In this document: in pieces, positions 1 through 7,986 of the stretch
Layout: each line of letters opens with the position of its first letter
How positions within the stretch are numbered: position 1 is the stretch's first letter
Source: Bradyrhizobium erythrophlei
GTDB lineage: Bacteria; Pseudomonadota; Alphaproteobacteria; Rhizobiales; Xanthobacteraceae
Assembly (NCBI RefSeq): GCF_900129425.1
Contig: NZ_LT670817.1
Location: forward strand, 1,612,001-1,676,000
Length of the DNA stretch: 64,000 bases
Direction: 5' to 3'
Notes under the pieces: model-generated
Databases searched by the model: none
What the model was told of the DNA's origin: nothing
What the model saw: only the letters and a program-made list of their open reading frames with translations
Translations under genes and position numbers: made by a program

Positions 1-62
1 CAGGACACCCCGAAGGGCTGCACCGCGGTAAGGCGATCCAGGGCGTAGGTAAGATTGGTCAT
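1..62 (-). CDS. 5' end of a divergent gene cut by the window edge
   Basis: An ATG on the minus strand at 62-60 opens a frame that stays open to the window edge, giving about 20 codons beginning MTNLTYALDRL. It points away from the LysR gene at 145, the usual arrangement of a LysR regulator and its target. The 82 bases between the two starts hold a dyad. Too little of the protein is visible to name it. That it is coding is inferred from position and the open frame. Confidence 0.4.
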   Translation of the reverse strand, partial: MTNLTYALDRLTAVQPFGVS

Positions 63-93
63 GTGGAAATTCTACGCGCCGCCGATTCTGATT

Positions 94-111
94 ACTAATT
101 TGATTTTTAGT
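94..111. promoter_or_regulatory. Putative LysR binding dyad
   Basis: ACTAA at 94-98 and TTAGT at 107-111 form a perfect 5 bp inverted repeat with an 8 bp AT-rich spacer. It lies in the short gap between the divergent gene ending at 62 and the LysR start at 145. The shape fits the T-N11-A type of site that LysR proteins bind, so it could serve autoregulation and control of the divergent target. No binding evidence beyond position and symmetry. Confidence 0.4.
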
Positions 112-144
112 GCCAATTCATATGTTTTACGACATAATCACTTT

Positions 145-1077
145 ATGTCTTCGCCGCTCTATTCCCGCCAACTGCTCGCCTTCGTCACTGTCGCCGAGGA
201 ACTTCATTTCGGCCGGGCGGCGGAACGGCTGCATATGAGCCAACCTCCATTGAGCCAGCTTATACGCCGGTTCGAGAAGGAAGTGGGCACATCGCTGTTC
301 TTGCGGACAACCCGCTCGGTCAAGCTCACTCCAGCGGGCCAGATACTTTTCGATTGTTCGCGAAACTTGATCGACCAAGGTAATGCCGTGTTGATCGGCA
401 TGCGCGAGGTTGCGACCGGCCAGCGCGGCACGCTGACCCTGGGGTTCACGAGCACAGCGGCCTTCGATGCGTTACCTCGCGCCATCTCCGCCTATCGCGA
501 ACGATATCCGAATGTACAGCTGCTGTTACATGAGCAGAAAACATCTAGCGAGTTATGGCAGGAACTGCTGGCGGGGCGGCTGGATGCCGCACTGCTGCGC
601 CGCCAGGCTTCGATGAGCGACAGCGGCTTCCGCTTCATGTTAGTTGGGCGCGAACCCCTGGTTGTTGCTGTGCCAGCGCGTCACCGCATGGCGTCTTTTG
701 CCAAGGTACGGCTGGCTGACCTTCGCGACGAGCCTTTCATTGCATTCGCGGAGCGCAAGTCACATTATTTCCACGCGTTGATCGGCGGATTATTCGAGCG
801 CGCCGGCTTCAAGCCGCGAACCGTTACAGAGAGTGTGCTGCCGACCATGCTTTCGCTGGTGGAGGCGGGCGTGGGCATAGCGTTGGTGCCGGAATCCGCC
901 GCAATGGTTCGGTGCGGCAAACTGGCCTTCAGACAATTGCGCGGCCCCCACACCGCCGCCGAACTTCACGTTGCCCTGCGGGCCGACGGAACCAATGCCG
1001 CCGCCGGCATGTTCGCAACGATCGCGGCTCAAGTCTGCAGACGGCGTGAAAATACACAAACGGAGTCAATTCGCTGA
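145..1077 (+). CDS. LysR-family transcriptional regulator
   Basis: A LysR-type activator/repressor of about 310 residues. The N-terminal winged helix (about residues 5-65) contains FGRAAERLHMSQPPLSQLIR followed by the usual LFLRTTRSVKLTPAG wing, close to the BenM/CatR group. The rest is the periplasmic-binding-like effector domain. The ATG at 145 is preferred over upstream TTG 55 because the conserved HTH begins just after it and the upstream 30 codons are AT-rich intergenic DNA. It is divergent from the partial gene at 1-62, presumably its target. The last eight codons (NTQTESIR, then stop) lie inside a dispersed 38 bp repeat, so the natural C-terminus may have been replaced. The effector is unknown. 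Confidence 0.88.
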   Translation: MSSPLYSRQLLAFVTVAEELHFGRAAERLHMSQPPLSQLIRRFEKEVGTSLFLRTTRSVKLTPAGQILFDCSRNLIDQGNAVLIGMREVATGQRGTLTLGFTSTAAFDALPRAISAYRERYPNVQLLLHEQKTSSELWQELLAGRLDAALLRRQASMSDSGFRFMLVGREPLVVAVPARHRMASFAKVRLADLRDEPFIAFAERKSHYFHALIGGLFERAGFKPRTVTESVLPTMLSLVEAGVGIALVPESAAMVRCGKLAFRQLRGPHTAAELHVALRADGTNAAAGMFATIAAQVCRRRENTQTESIR

Positions 1078-1127
1078 CTGATAAAGGTTGGTCGCAAACG
1101 GAGTCAGTTCGCAGACTGATAAGAAAA
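1054..1127 (+). repeat. Dispersed 38 bp tandem repeat, copy 1
   Basis: Two imperfect units with the core ACGGAGTCARTTCGC followed by GACTGATAA recur at a 38 bp period (GACTG at 1076 and 1114). Related copies in the same orientation lie at 40512-40620 and 51345-51424. Each unit carries a rough palindrome of TCAGTT against an AACTGA-like arm. The first unit supplies the end of the LysR coding sequence. Confidence 0.75.
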
Positions 1128-1426
1128 TCATGCAAAATTACAAAATGGGGTCAGATACTCCCACACCGGGAAGTCGCAGAAAAGTCGAACTCCCTCAGCC
1201 GATCGGGCAGGCGAGCATGCCACCTTGTCGTCGCCACTCGCCAAGTGGTCCTTCACAAATGCACCCGCGTCTGGGGCGTCTTACGGAGTTGGTGTTTGAG
1301 ATTGTGGCTTTTGATAGTGTTTGGTCGGCTTCGATTCGCGGATCACCTTGCTATACGCTTCGACTCTGACGGTTCCGCAGTTCGCTTCTAGAAACGGCAT
1401 CCAACGCTGAGAGACTACGTCACGTT
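1128..1426. other. Non-coding stretch
   Basis: Short open frames here lack ribosome-binding sites and family resemblance. The stretch lies between the repeat and the truncated gene ending at 1427. It may include decayed sequence from that gene's lost 3' end, but I cannot recognise any of it. Confidence 0.4.
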
Positions 1427-2197
1427 TTATGACGTTGTTATGCGTGAATATTGTAGAAGATGACTGCGACAAGCGTGAGCTAGGTTTAGAAAGACCGTTG
1501 CCTCGACATACCCATAGTGAAAGGGGGCTACCGTCCATCCGTTTGCACTTGCGTTAAGGGCGACTTCTGCGTTCCACTCAGCATGAGTCCGGATCCCGTG
1601 AATGGTGACCAGCCCCTTGGTTCGTAATGTCTTCTCCACATAATGTCTTTGGATGTATGCTCTCCGCACCACCTCATATAGATCCTCATCCGGCTCCCAA
1701 GTGATATCCCAACATAACCCCTCACTTCGTCGAATTTGTACATCGACGACGCCGACGCGGTCTTCAAAGCGACTGGTCGACATTAGCTTCAGGAAGCTTG
1801 CAACCAGCTGGGGTTGATCACTGGATGCAAAAAAGATGTCGACTGAGTTTCCGCTTATATCCAGGCTTTCAATGCGTGGTGGAATTTGACTTGCTGATTT
1901 GAACAAGATGACACAGTCGATGTCGCGCGGCTCGGGTTTGTTGGTAACAAACGAGCCCCCGACTAGGACAGACGTTGCGCCATAGTGAGCAGCAAAGTCG
2001 AAAATGTTCAGAATTGTCTGACGATACTCTCGCCGATACGGGCTGCTCATGAAGTGCTGCAGAAACTGCTCTCCGGTGCAGCTGTAAACGCCAGTCGGTA
2101 GAAATCCCTCGTGATCGAAGGCAGGAAACATGCCTTGTAATTCCTTCTCTTGGTAAATTACGCTTCGGGCTACATCGAAGCCGCCGCTACCCGACAT
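1427..2197 (-). CDS. Nucleotidyltransferase-like protein fused to a truncated hydrolase-like domain
   Basis: A 256-residue protein. Residues about 55-140 look like the DUF6932-type nucleotidyltransferase fold: GGSFVTNKPEPRDIDCVI matches the GGS...DxD pattern, with a further IDIFF-type strand (VDIFFAS). Near residue 195 a second module starts with LVTIHGIRTHAEWN, the opening of an alpha/beta-hydrolase-like domain found in some prophage and defence-associated proteins. That domain normally runs well past 100 residues but stops here after about 55, ending in a tail without resemblance, so the gene is probably 3'-truncated. It stands alone, next to repeat copy 1. A role in defence or as a toxin is a guess. 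Whether the truncated form is functional is unknown. Confidence 0.55.
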   Translation of the reverse strand: MSGSGGFDVARSVIYQEKELQGMFPAFDHEGFLPTGVYSCTGEQFLQHFMSSPYRREYRQTILNIFDFAAHYGATSVLVGGSFVTNKPEPRDIDCVILFKSASQIPPRIESLDISGNSVDIFFASSDQPQLVASFLKLMSTSRFEDRVGVVDVQIRRSEGLCWDITWEPDEDLYEVVRRAYIQRHYVEKTLRTKGLVTIHGIRTHAEWNAEVALNASANGWTVAPFHYGYVEATVFLNLAHACRSHLLQYSRITTS

Positions 2198-2599
2198 CGC
2201 AGGATGTTGTTGGTTCAGGCGGATATAGCTAGGTTATTGCGTCATGCACCTGAGTTGCAAGCTCACTCATAAGCGAGCGCTTGAATGGGTCAGCTCTGGC
2301 GCAGAGCTCACCAGGCCGCCGCTCAACGTGCCCACTTCAAAAAACGACAACTGTAATGCTAGTCGAACAGTCCAATGGGGCCGGGATGACCGTTCGCTAT
2401 CAGTTGCCGCGCCCCCAATGAAACCCCGCCCGATGCGTCCCTCCCTCGTCTGGAGCCATTTGGCCTTATCTATCCCTCCCCACCCATTCAAGACGCACTA
2501 TTAGTCTAGCCTACTACTACCTGATTCCTGTAGACTGTTATGGCAACGGCGCCTTGATTTTGGCTGCCAGCTTGATCGTGCGACTGGGAAAGGATCTGC
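2198..2599. other. Intergenic stretch between divergent genes
   Basis: About 400 bases between the minus-strand nucleotidyltransferase-like gene and the TrmB gene. Short open frames on both strands lack ribosome sites and recognisable content. It presumably holds both promoters; I could not identify a convincing -35/-10 pair. Confidence 0.4.
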
Positions 2600-3505
2600 G
2601 TGGCCAAATCAAATTCACCTACCATGGGCGACATGCTGCCAGATCTTCAGGCATTGGGCTTCAGTGAATACGAAGCGAGGGCGTACTTGACGCTTTATCG
2701 ATCGCAGCCGGCGACGGCCTACGAGGTAAGTAAGCTTGCCGGGCTTCCGAAAGCTAATGTCTATTCAGTTCTGGACAGTCTTACAAAGAAAGAGGCTGTT
2801 CAGCCGATTTCCGAAAACCCCCTACGTTACGTCGTGGTGCCGCCGGCCGTGCTCTTCAACCGGATTGCACAGACTGTTACCAACCGATGCGCCAAATTAA
2901 CGGAGACCGTGTCTCAACTTTCAAGCGGAGGGGACGATCATTACGTCTGGTCGCTAGCTGGCAGCGATGCGCTGTCGGAAAAGATCCGAGCGATGATCGA
3001 CGGCGCGAAGTCGCATATCTGGGTCAAGGCGGACGAGAACCTTCTTATGCCCTACCGGGAAGCTTTGCGGAGCGCCGCGGATCGTGGCGTTGCTATTCTC
3101 ATCATCCTGTTCGGCACGAAGCTTGAGGAATTTGATTTTGGCTATCCGTCCCGGACCTATCTGCACGAGGGCAACGGTATACCGGTCGGCATCGCGCATC
3201 AGCTTGTTACGCTAACAGTCGATTTCGAGGAAGCAGTCGTAGCCGAATTTCGTGCGCAAGCGCGCGGATCCTATACGCGCAACAGACCCGTGGTTAACCT
3301 TGCGGATTCGCTGTTGCGTCACGAAATTTACTTCGCGGAAATATTTGCCTTGTTTGGCGAGGCGATTCAGAAGGAGTTCGGGCCTGCGCTGCTCGAACTA
3401 CGCAAGAAGTATCTGCCGACCGAACAAGTGAGAGCGCTCGAGCGCATGATCCGGTCAGGCGAAATGAATTTTCCGTTGGGCGCACGCGATAACGCGAACG
3501 CTTGA
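2600..3505 (+). CDS. TrmB-family transcriptional regulator
   Basis: A 301-residue protein starting at GTG 2600. The first 80 residues are the TrmB winged helix: LGFSEYEARAYLTLYRSQPATA, here split as LGFSEYEARAYLTL then ATAYEVSKLAGLPKANVYSV, followed by the wing. The remainder (SHIWVKADENLLMPYREAL onward) is the effector part typical of TrmB proteins that sense sugars or other metabolites. No ribosome site is obvious. It stands alone but reads toward the catabolic operon starting at 5355, which has a palindromic operator and no other intact regulator nearby, so it is the best local candidate to control that operon. This link is inferred. Confidence 0.82.
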   Translation: MAKSNSPTMGDMLPDLQALGFSEYEARAYLTLYRSQPATAYEVSKLAGLPKANVYSVLDSLTKKEAVQPISENPLRYVVVPPAVLFNRIAQTVTNRCAKLTETVSQLSSGGDDHYVWSLAGSDALSEKIRAMIDGAKSHIWVKADENLLMPYREALRSAADRGVAILIILFGTKLEEFDFGYPSRTYLHEGNGIPVGIAHQLVTLTVDFEEAVVAEFRAQARGSYTRNRPVVNLADSLLRHEIYFAEIFALFGEAIQKEFGPALLELRKKYLPTEQVRALERMIRSGEMNFPLGARDNANA

Positions 3506-3683
3506 TTGAGGCGAGCAATCCCGACGAAATCCGCCTGCAAAGACTACGCGAGAAACAATTTCTCCCGCCGTGCCGGTTGGCAGCGAGGCGTTATCGCCGC
3601 CGTCCGTAGAAAGCCAAATCCATCCATTGCCGCGATGTCCTTGTGCTTTAGATTATTGGCCACAGGCTTTGCGGGAAATATCG

Positions 3684-3854
3684 ATGTCGGATCAGCATTT
3701 CGATGCTTTTGGAGATCGCTCAAGCGTCGTCCGGCCCCGGCAGGGCGACGAGGTAATATCGTCGCCTTCGAGGTTTCTCGCGCGATTTGGCACGGTGTTG
3801 TTCTGGGTCGTGGTCGCCCCCATCGTTATAATGCGGGTGTTGGTCCGGGTATGA
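3684..3854 (+). CDS. Small single-pass membrane protein
   Basis: A 56-residue protein with a polar N-terminus (MSDQHFDAFGDRS) and one hydrophobic helix near the C-terminus (FGTVLFWVVVAPIVIMRVLV). A GGGAA stretch lies a few bases upstream of the ATG. The overall form resembles short conserved hypothetical membrane proteins of Bradyrhizobium. It ends one base before the convergent LysR pseudogene ends. No function can be assigned. Confidence 0.5.
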   Translation: MSDQHFDAFGDRSSVVRPRQGDEVISSPSRFLARFGTVLFWVVVAPIVIMRVLVRV

Positions 3855-4863
3855 TTACCGCGACCGGCGCGGGGTTGCCGTCGCAGCTTTTGCGGATTGC
3901 GTCGATCTGAACCTAGTTTCGGTCCCGGAATTTCGCTTGATCAATTTCTCGAAGACGTCGGCGGCTGGAATGGACATTCGCCCCGGCACCTTCAATTGCC
4001 AAAGCGTCCTCTCGAGACGGATACCCGCGATTCCGATCATCTTCAGCCGTTGAAGGTTGACCTGGTCCTTGACCGCGGCGGCGGACACGATGGAGATTCC
4101 GAGGCCCGCCGCGACCAATTGCTTGATTGCTTCCGTACTGCCGATCTCGAGTGTCCGCGACGTCTGGATGGCGTGGAGCGAGAGCAGTTGAATGACGACT
4201 TCGCGCGACCCGGAGCCTGGCTCGCGGATCACCAGCAGTTCCTTTGTCAAACGTGCAGGATCAATCGGCTGATCCCTGCGACCGAATGGGTGAGACGGCG
4301 CCGTGATAAGCGTCATGACGTCGGTCTGCCACGGTTCCGAAATCAGTCCGTCATCCTCGATCGGTCCTTCCACCAGCGCGATCTCGATTTCGTGCTGGAG
4401 CATGAGGTCCGCGATGTCGCGCGTGTTCGCGCTGACGAGGTGGAGATCAATTCCGGGATGGGCTCGGTGGAATTCGCCGAGGTATTCGGGAAGCAAATAG
4501 GTCGCAATGGTGGTGCTGGCACCGATCCGGAGCGATCCGCTGTCCAGGCCGCGCAGTGATTTCAGTTCCTGTTCCGCCGCCCGTTCGGACGCAAAGATTG
4601 ATTTGGCGCGCCAGCGCAAGCCCCTCCCGGGTGGGTTTGACGCCCTTGTGGGAGCGATCAAGCAGGCGGCAACCGAGCTGCAACTCGAAATCCCGCACAC
4701 CCTTCGAGACCGCCGGCTGACTGAGCCGCAGCACGGCGGCGGCACGCGAAAAGCTGCCGGTTCCCGCCACCGTGGCAAACAATCTCAGCACCCAGATCGG
4801 GACGCTCGTCAAGTTGATCCGGGTGCTGCTTCTTGGCCCGGTCGTGATGGCGCTATCGGTCAT
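3855..4863 (-). pseudogene. LysR-family regulator, frameshifted and 5'-fused
   Basis: Two overlapping frames together make a LysR regulator. The upstream frame gives the winged helix (LRLFATVAGTGSFSRAAAVL, LSQPAVSKGVRDFE) up to REGLALARQ. The downstream frame resumes with IFASERAAEQELKSLRG and a full effector domain (GSLRIGASTTIATYLLPEYL to the end). The switch lies between 4591 and 4612, so a one-base indel splits the gene. The 5' end is also unusual: codons before LRLF read antisense through the adjoining YeiH remnant instead of a normal LysR leader, showing that a deletion joined the two. LysR and YeiH-type exporter genes are commonly divergent neighbours, so this was probably the exporter's own regulator. 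Confidence 0.8.
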
Positions 4864-5179
4864 TTCATGGCGCTACGCATTGCGCGGGGAGACTGGCTCG
4901 GCGACGCCAAAGCTCAATCTGCGCAATCTGGTCCCGTGGTTCATTCCGGGATTTCTGATCCTCGCGGCATTGCGATCCTTTGCATTTGTGCCGGAGAGCT
5001 GGGCGGCGCCGATCTCCCAAGCGGCGGCATTGCTGACGGTGCTCTCGATGGCGGCACTTGGGCTCGGTGTGGATCTTCGCGTCATTAGCCGGGTAGGGGG
5101 GCGGGTCACTGCCGCCGTAACCCTCTCGCTGATGGTGCTGCTCGGTCTGAGCATCGGCGTCGTGCACCTATTTCCCTAG
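4799..5179 (+). pseudogene. 3' remnant of a YeiH/UPF0324 family exporter
   Basis: The frame from GTLVKLIRVLLLGPVVMALS to the stop at 5179 matches the last third of YeiH-type (UPF0324) membrane proteins, which normally have about 340 residues and ten or so helices. Visible pieces include PWFIPGFLILAALRSF, ISQAAALLTVLSMAALGLGV and a final helix. The N-terminal two thirds are missing: sequence before about 4795 belongs to the LysR gene on the other strand. Relatives such as TauZ have been proposed to export sulfite or sulfate released during sulfonate breakdown, which is notable next to a ComA-like gene. This copy cannot be functional. Confidence 0.72.
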
Positions 5180-5275
5180 AAGTTTCCTTTTCGTTGCTCG
5201 AGGGCTTGATCGCTGTGCCGGCCTCCGGCTCAGCAGGCTCTGCCGTGCTCGATCAACGTAGCTACCAACGTCGGC

Positions 5276-5304
5276 TTGACCGGCCTCGACTAATGGTATT
5301 AGTA
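5276..5304 (+). promoter_or_regulatory. Putative promoter of the MmgE-PrpF-ComA operon
   Basis: TTGACC at 5276-5281 and TTAGTA at 5299-5304 are separated by 17 bp, a good sigma-70 arrangement. It lies about 50 bases upstream of the first gene of the operon. The -10 hexamer overlaps the adjacent dyad, suggesting repression by occlusion. Inferred from sequence only. Confidence 0.5.
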
Positions 5305-5314
5305 GATACTACCA
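5294..5314. promoter_or_regulatory. Palindromic operator overlapping the -10 region
   Basis: TGGTA at 5294-5298 and TACCA at 5310-5314 form an outer dyad. An inner perfect dyad TAGTA-GA-TACTA spans 5300-5311. The TGGT/ACCA arms resemble GntR-type sites, but a TrmB protein encoded at 2600-3505 is the nearest intact regulator. The binding protein cannot be decided from sequence. Confidence 0.5.
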
Positions 5315-5354
5315 AATATTTCAGACCCTCCATTCATGAGCGGAGCCCTTACCC

Positions 5355-6767
5355 ATGTCGTCGGTCGCCACCCCACAGCAGTCTGATGTTCTCACCGGCC
5401 TAACGATGCGATTTGCGGAGCATGTCGCCTCGCTCAAATTCGAAGACATCCCGAGCGACGTGGTCGCCAAGGCCAAGCTGATCATGCGGGACGGCGTCGG
5501 AAACGAAATTGCGGCGTCGGCGATCAGCGAGCCCGCCAACAAGGTCATCGACCTGATCAAGGAGTGGGGCGGCGCGCCGCAAAGCACGATCATCGGCCAC
5601 GGCATCAAGGTGCCGACGCCAAACGCCGCGCTCGTCAATGCGATGATGGGCCACGGCATCGAACTCGACGACGCGCATGGCTCCGGCCTGATCAAGGCGG
5701 GCTCGGTTCTGGTGCCAGCCGCCTTTGCGATCGCCGAGATGTCCGGCGCTTCCGGCAAGGAAGTCATTGCCAGCGTGATCGCCGGTTACGACGTGGCGAT
5801 ACGCATCGCCAAGGCGATCAACCCCGGCCATCGGCAGCGGGGCTATCACACGACCGGTACGGTTTCCGCGATCGGCGCCGCGGCGATGGGCGCCAGGCTA
5901 CTGGGTTGCGATGCCGAGAAGATCGCCTGGGCGATCGGCCTTGCCTGCATGCAATCAGCGGGCATTCAGTCCTATCTCGACGATCCCTGCATGGCGAAGC
6001 CGTTCAGCCCCGGCAAGTCGTCCTTCAATGGCGTAATGGCCGCAATCCTGGCCAGCCGCGGCTTCAGCGGTCCCAAGAAAGCACTGGAATCGCGCGAAGG
6101 GTTCCTCAACGCCTTCACCGACAGCGTCCGGCTGGATGATCTCAAGGACAACCTTGGCAAGCACTTCGCGATCATGGAAGTCGGCTTCAAGCCTCATGCC
6201 GCCTGCCGTTACGCGCACGGGCCGATCGATCTCGCGCAGGATGCGTTTGCACTCGACGGAGTCCGTCTCGACAATGTCGACCGCGTCACCGTTCACATGA
6301 GCGAATTGGCCATTCGTCAAGCCTCGAAACCGAAGGTGACCAACCTCAACGCGGCGATGGGCAGCACCCAGTTCAGCATCGCCCTGGCGCTCAGTTCGGG
6401 CAAGAACGGTCTCAAGGAATATTGGGATGGCTACAAGCAGGCCGCCGTTCACGAAGGAATGCAGAAGGTCGAGCTGCACAAGGAGCCCGACTACGGCCTC
6501 GGAGGCCGCCAGGCGCAGATCGATATCGCGCTCAAGAACGGCAAGGTCGTCACGCGCAGTTCGCTCGAGCCGAAGGGCGAGCCCACCAACCCCCTAACCG
6601 TGGATGAACTGGAGGCCAAATTCCTGGCCATGACCACGATGGTCATCGACGAAAAGCAGGCGCGTCGGATCAGTGATCTCATGATGTCGCTCGAAAATCA
6701 GCCCAAGGCCGATGTCGTTCCTCAAGCCGCAGTGGTGCAAAATGGGCCTTCGCTTCGCGCAGCCTGA
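5355..6767 (+). CDS. MmgE/PrpD family protein (2-methylcitrate dehydratase-like)
   Basis: A 470-residue cytoplasmic enzyme of the MmgE/PrpD family, which includes 2-methylcitrate dehydratase, cis-aconitate decarboxylase and iminodisuccinate epimerase. All act on branched or tricarboxylic acids. The N-terminal helical domain carries the family block NAALVNAMMGHGIELDDAHG (about residues 93-112) and HTTGTVSAIGAAAMGARLLG. The second domain starts near residue 275 (GFKPHAACRYAHGPID). Length is normal for the family. It is the first gene of an eight-gene operon, with PrpF starting 11 bases after its stop. A GGAG sits upstream of the ATG. The neighbours (PrpF, TcuA-like dehydrogenase) point to aconitate-like substrates. 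The exact reaction is unknown. Confidence 0.88.
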   Translation: MSSVATPQQSDVLTGLTMRFAEHVASLKFEDIPSDVVAKAKLIMRDGVGNEIAASAISEPANKVIDLIKEWGGAPQSTIIGHGIKVPTPNAALVNAMMGHGIELDDAHGSGLIKAGSVLVPAAFAIAEMSGASGKEVIASVIAGYDVAIRIAKAINPGHRQRGYHTTGTVSAIGAAAMGARLLGCDAEKIAWAIGLACMQSAGIQSYLDDPCMAKPFSPGKSSFNGVMAAILASRGFSGPKKALESREGFLNAFTDSVRLDDLKDNLGKHFAIMEVGFKPHAACRYAHGPIDLAQDAFALDGVRLDNVDRVTVHMSELAIRQASKPKVTNLNAAMGSTQFSIALALSSGKNGLKEYWDGYKQAAVHEGMQKVELHKEPDYGLGGRQAQIDIALKNGKVVTRSSLEPKGEPTNPLTVDELEAKFLAMTTMVIDEKQARRISDLMMSLENQPKADVVPQAAVVQNGPSLRAA

Positions 6768-6777
6768 AATCGCCCCA

Positions 6778-7986
6778 ATGCAGGCTCCATCGCCGTCCGC
6801 GGACCGAAACGAGCAACTCGCGATCCGTTGCACGTTCATGCGCGGCGGATCGAGCCGGGGCGGCGTCTTTCTCGATAGCGACCTGCCGCAAGACAAGCAA
6901 GAACGGGATGCCGTGCTGCTGGCCGCCTACGGATCGCCAGACGATCGGCAGATCGATGGCATCGGCGGGGCTGACCCGCTGACCAGCAAGGCAGCCGTCG
7001 TCAGGTTGTCCGAACGCGAGGATGCCGATGTCGACTATACGTTTTACCAGGTCGGCATCGACAACGCGTCGGTTTCCACCGGCGGCAATTGCGGCAACAT
7101 GCTTGCCGCGGTCGGCCCGTTCGCGATCCGCCGCGGCTTGATTCCCGCGGTAGAGCCCGAAACGGTGATTCGGATCTATACGACCAACACCAGGCAAGTC
7201 GTGACGGCCCGTATCCCGGTGCGGGACGGCGAGCCGCTCTGCGAAGGCGATTGCGCCATCGCCGGCGTGCCCGACACCGGCGCTGCCATACGTCTCGATT
7301 TCGGCAATTGTGCCGGTGCGGTCTCGGGCACATTGTTGCCGACCGGCCGCGCGCGCGATTCGATTTCGGTCGATGGCCAAAATATCGAGGTCTCGCTGAT
7401 CGATGCGGCAACTCCGTTTGTCTTCGTGAACGCCGCCGACATTGGAGCCAGCGGCGTCGAATTGCCGGGTCAACTTCAGGCCAATGAGGCGTTGATGTCG
7501 CGTCTCGAACAGGTCCGCGGCTGGGCAGCAGTTGCGCTCGGCCTGGTCACGGATGCACGCATGGCCCGCGCCAAAAGCCCCAATATTCCGCGCGTCATCA
7601 TGATCTCCCCCCCCCAGCGCTACGAAGCGGTAGGGGGGCGCGAAGTCGAGGCTTCGGAGGTGGATATTTGCGTTCGTCAATTGGCAATGCAGCGTCCGCA
7701 CAAGGCGCTAGCGGTGACCGGCGCGGTCTGCACGGCGGTTGCCTGCTCGGTGGCCGATTCCGTCGTTGGGGCGGCAATCGGCAGGCCGTTGCAGAACGTT
7801 CGGCTCGGTCATCCCAGCGGGGTGCTGCGCGTGGCATCAAGGATCGTCACGGGGCCGGACGGCGCCCCCGCCATCGAGAGCGCGCAGATCGAACGGACCG
7901 CCCGGGTCATCATGGACGGTGCGGTCTATGTACGACGGCGAAAGATCGCCCAGCTTGCAGCATCGGCCAAGGCGGTATCGCAATGA
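6778..7986 (+). CDS. PrpF family isomerase (aconitate / 4-oxalomesaconate tautomerase-like)
   Basis: About 402 residues from ATG 6778; upstream in-frame starts at 6712 and 6742 would overlap or abut the previous gene, and the family block CTFMRGGSSRGGVFL follows shortly after 6778. Other family blocks are IDGIGGADPLTSKAAVV, SVSTGGNCGNMLAAVGPFA and, near the C-terminus, RLGHPSGVLRV. PrpF proteins isomerise double bonds in aconitate, 2-methylaconitate or 4-oxalomesaconate. Its stop overlaps the next ATG (ATGA at 7983-7986), so translation is probably coupled. In this operon it would interconvert the unsaturated tricarboxylate made by the dehydrogenase and used by the MmgE/PrpD enzyme. The start is less certain than the rest. 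Confidence 0.88.
   Translation: MQAPSPSADRNEQLAIRCTFMRGGSSRGGVFLDSDLPQDKQERDAVLLAAYGSPDDRQIDGIGGADPLTSKAAVVRLSEREDADVDYTFYQVGIDNASVSTGGNCGNMLAAVGPFAIRRGLIPAVEPETVIRIYTTNTRQVVTARIPVRDGEPLCEGDCAIAGVPDTGAAIRLDFGNCAGAVSGTLLPTGRARDSISVDGQNIEVSLIDAATPFVFVNAADIGASGVELPGQLQANEALMSRLEQVRGWAAVALGLVTDARMARAKSPNIPRVIMISPPQRYEAVGGREVEASEVDICVRQLAMQRPHKALAVTGAVCTAVACSVADSVVGAAIGRPLQNVRLGHPSGVLRVASRIVTGPDGAPAIESAQIERTARVIMDGAVYVRRRKIAQLAASAKAVSQ

Noticed and set aside
2244..2504. Small plus-strand frame before the TrmB gene
   Set aside because: No ribosome site, no family resemblance, and an equally long opposite frame exists.
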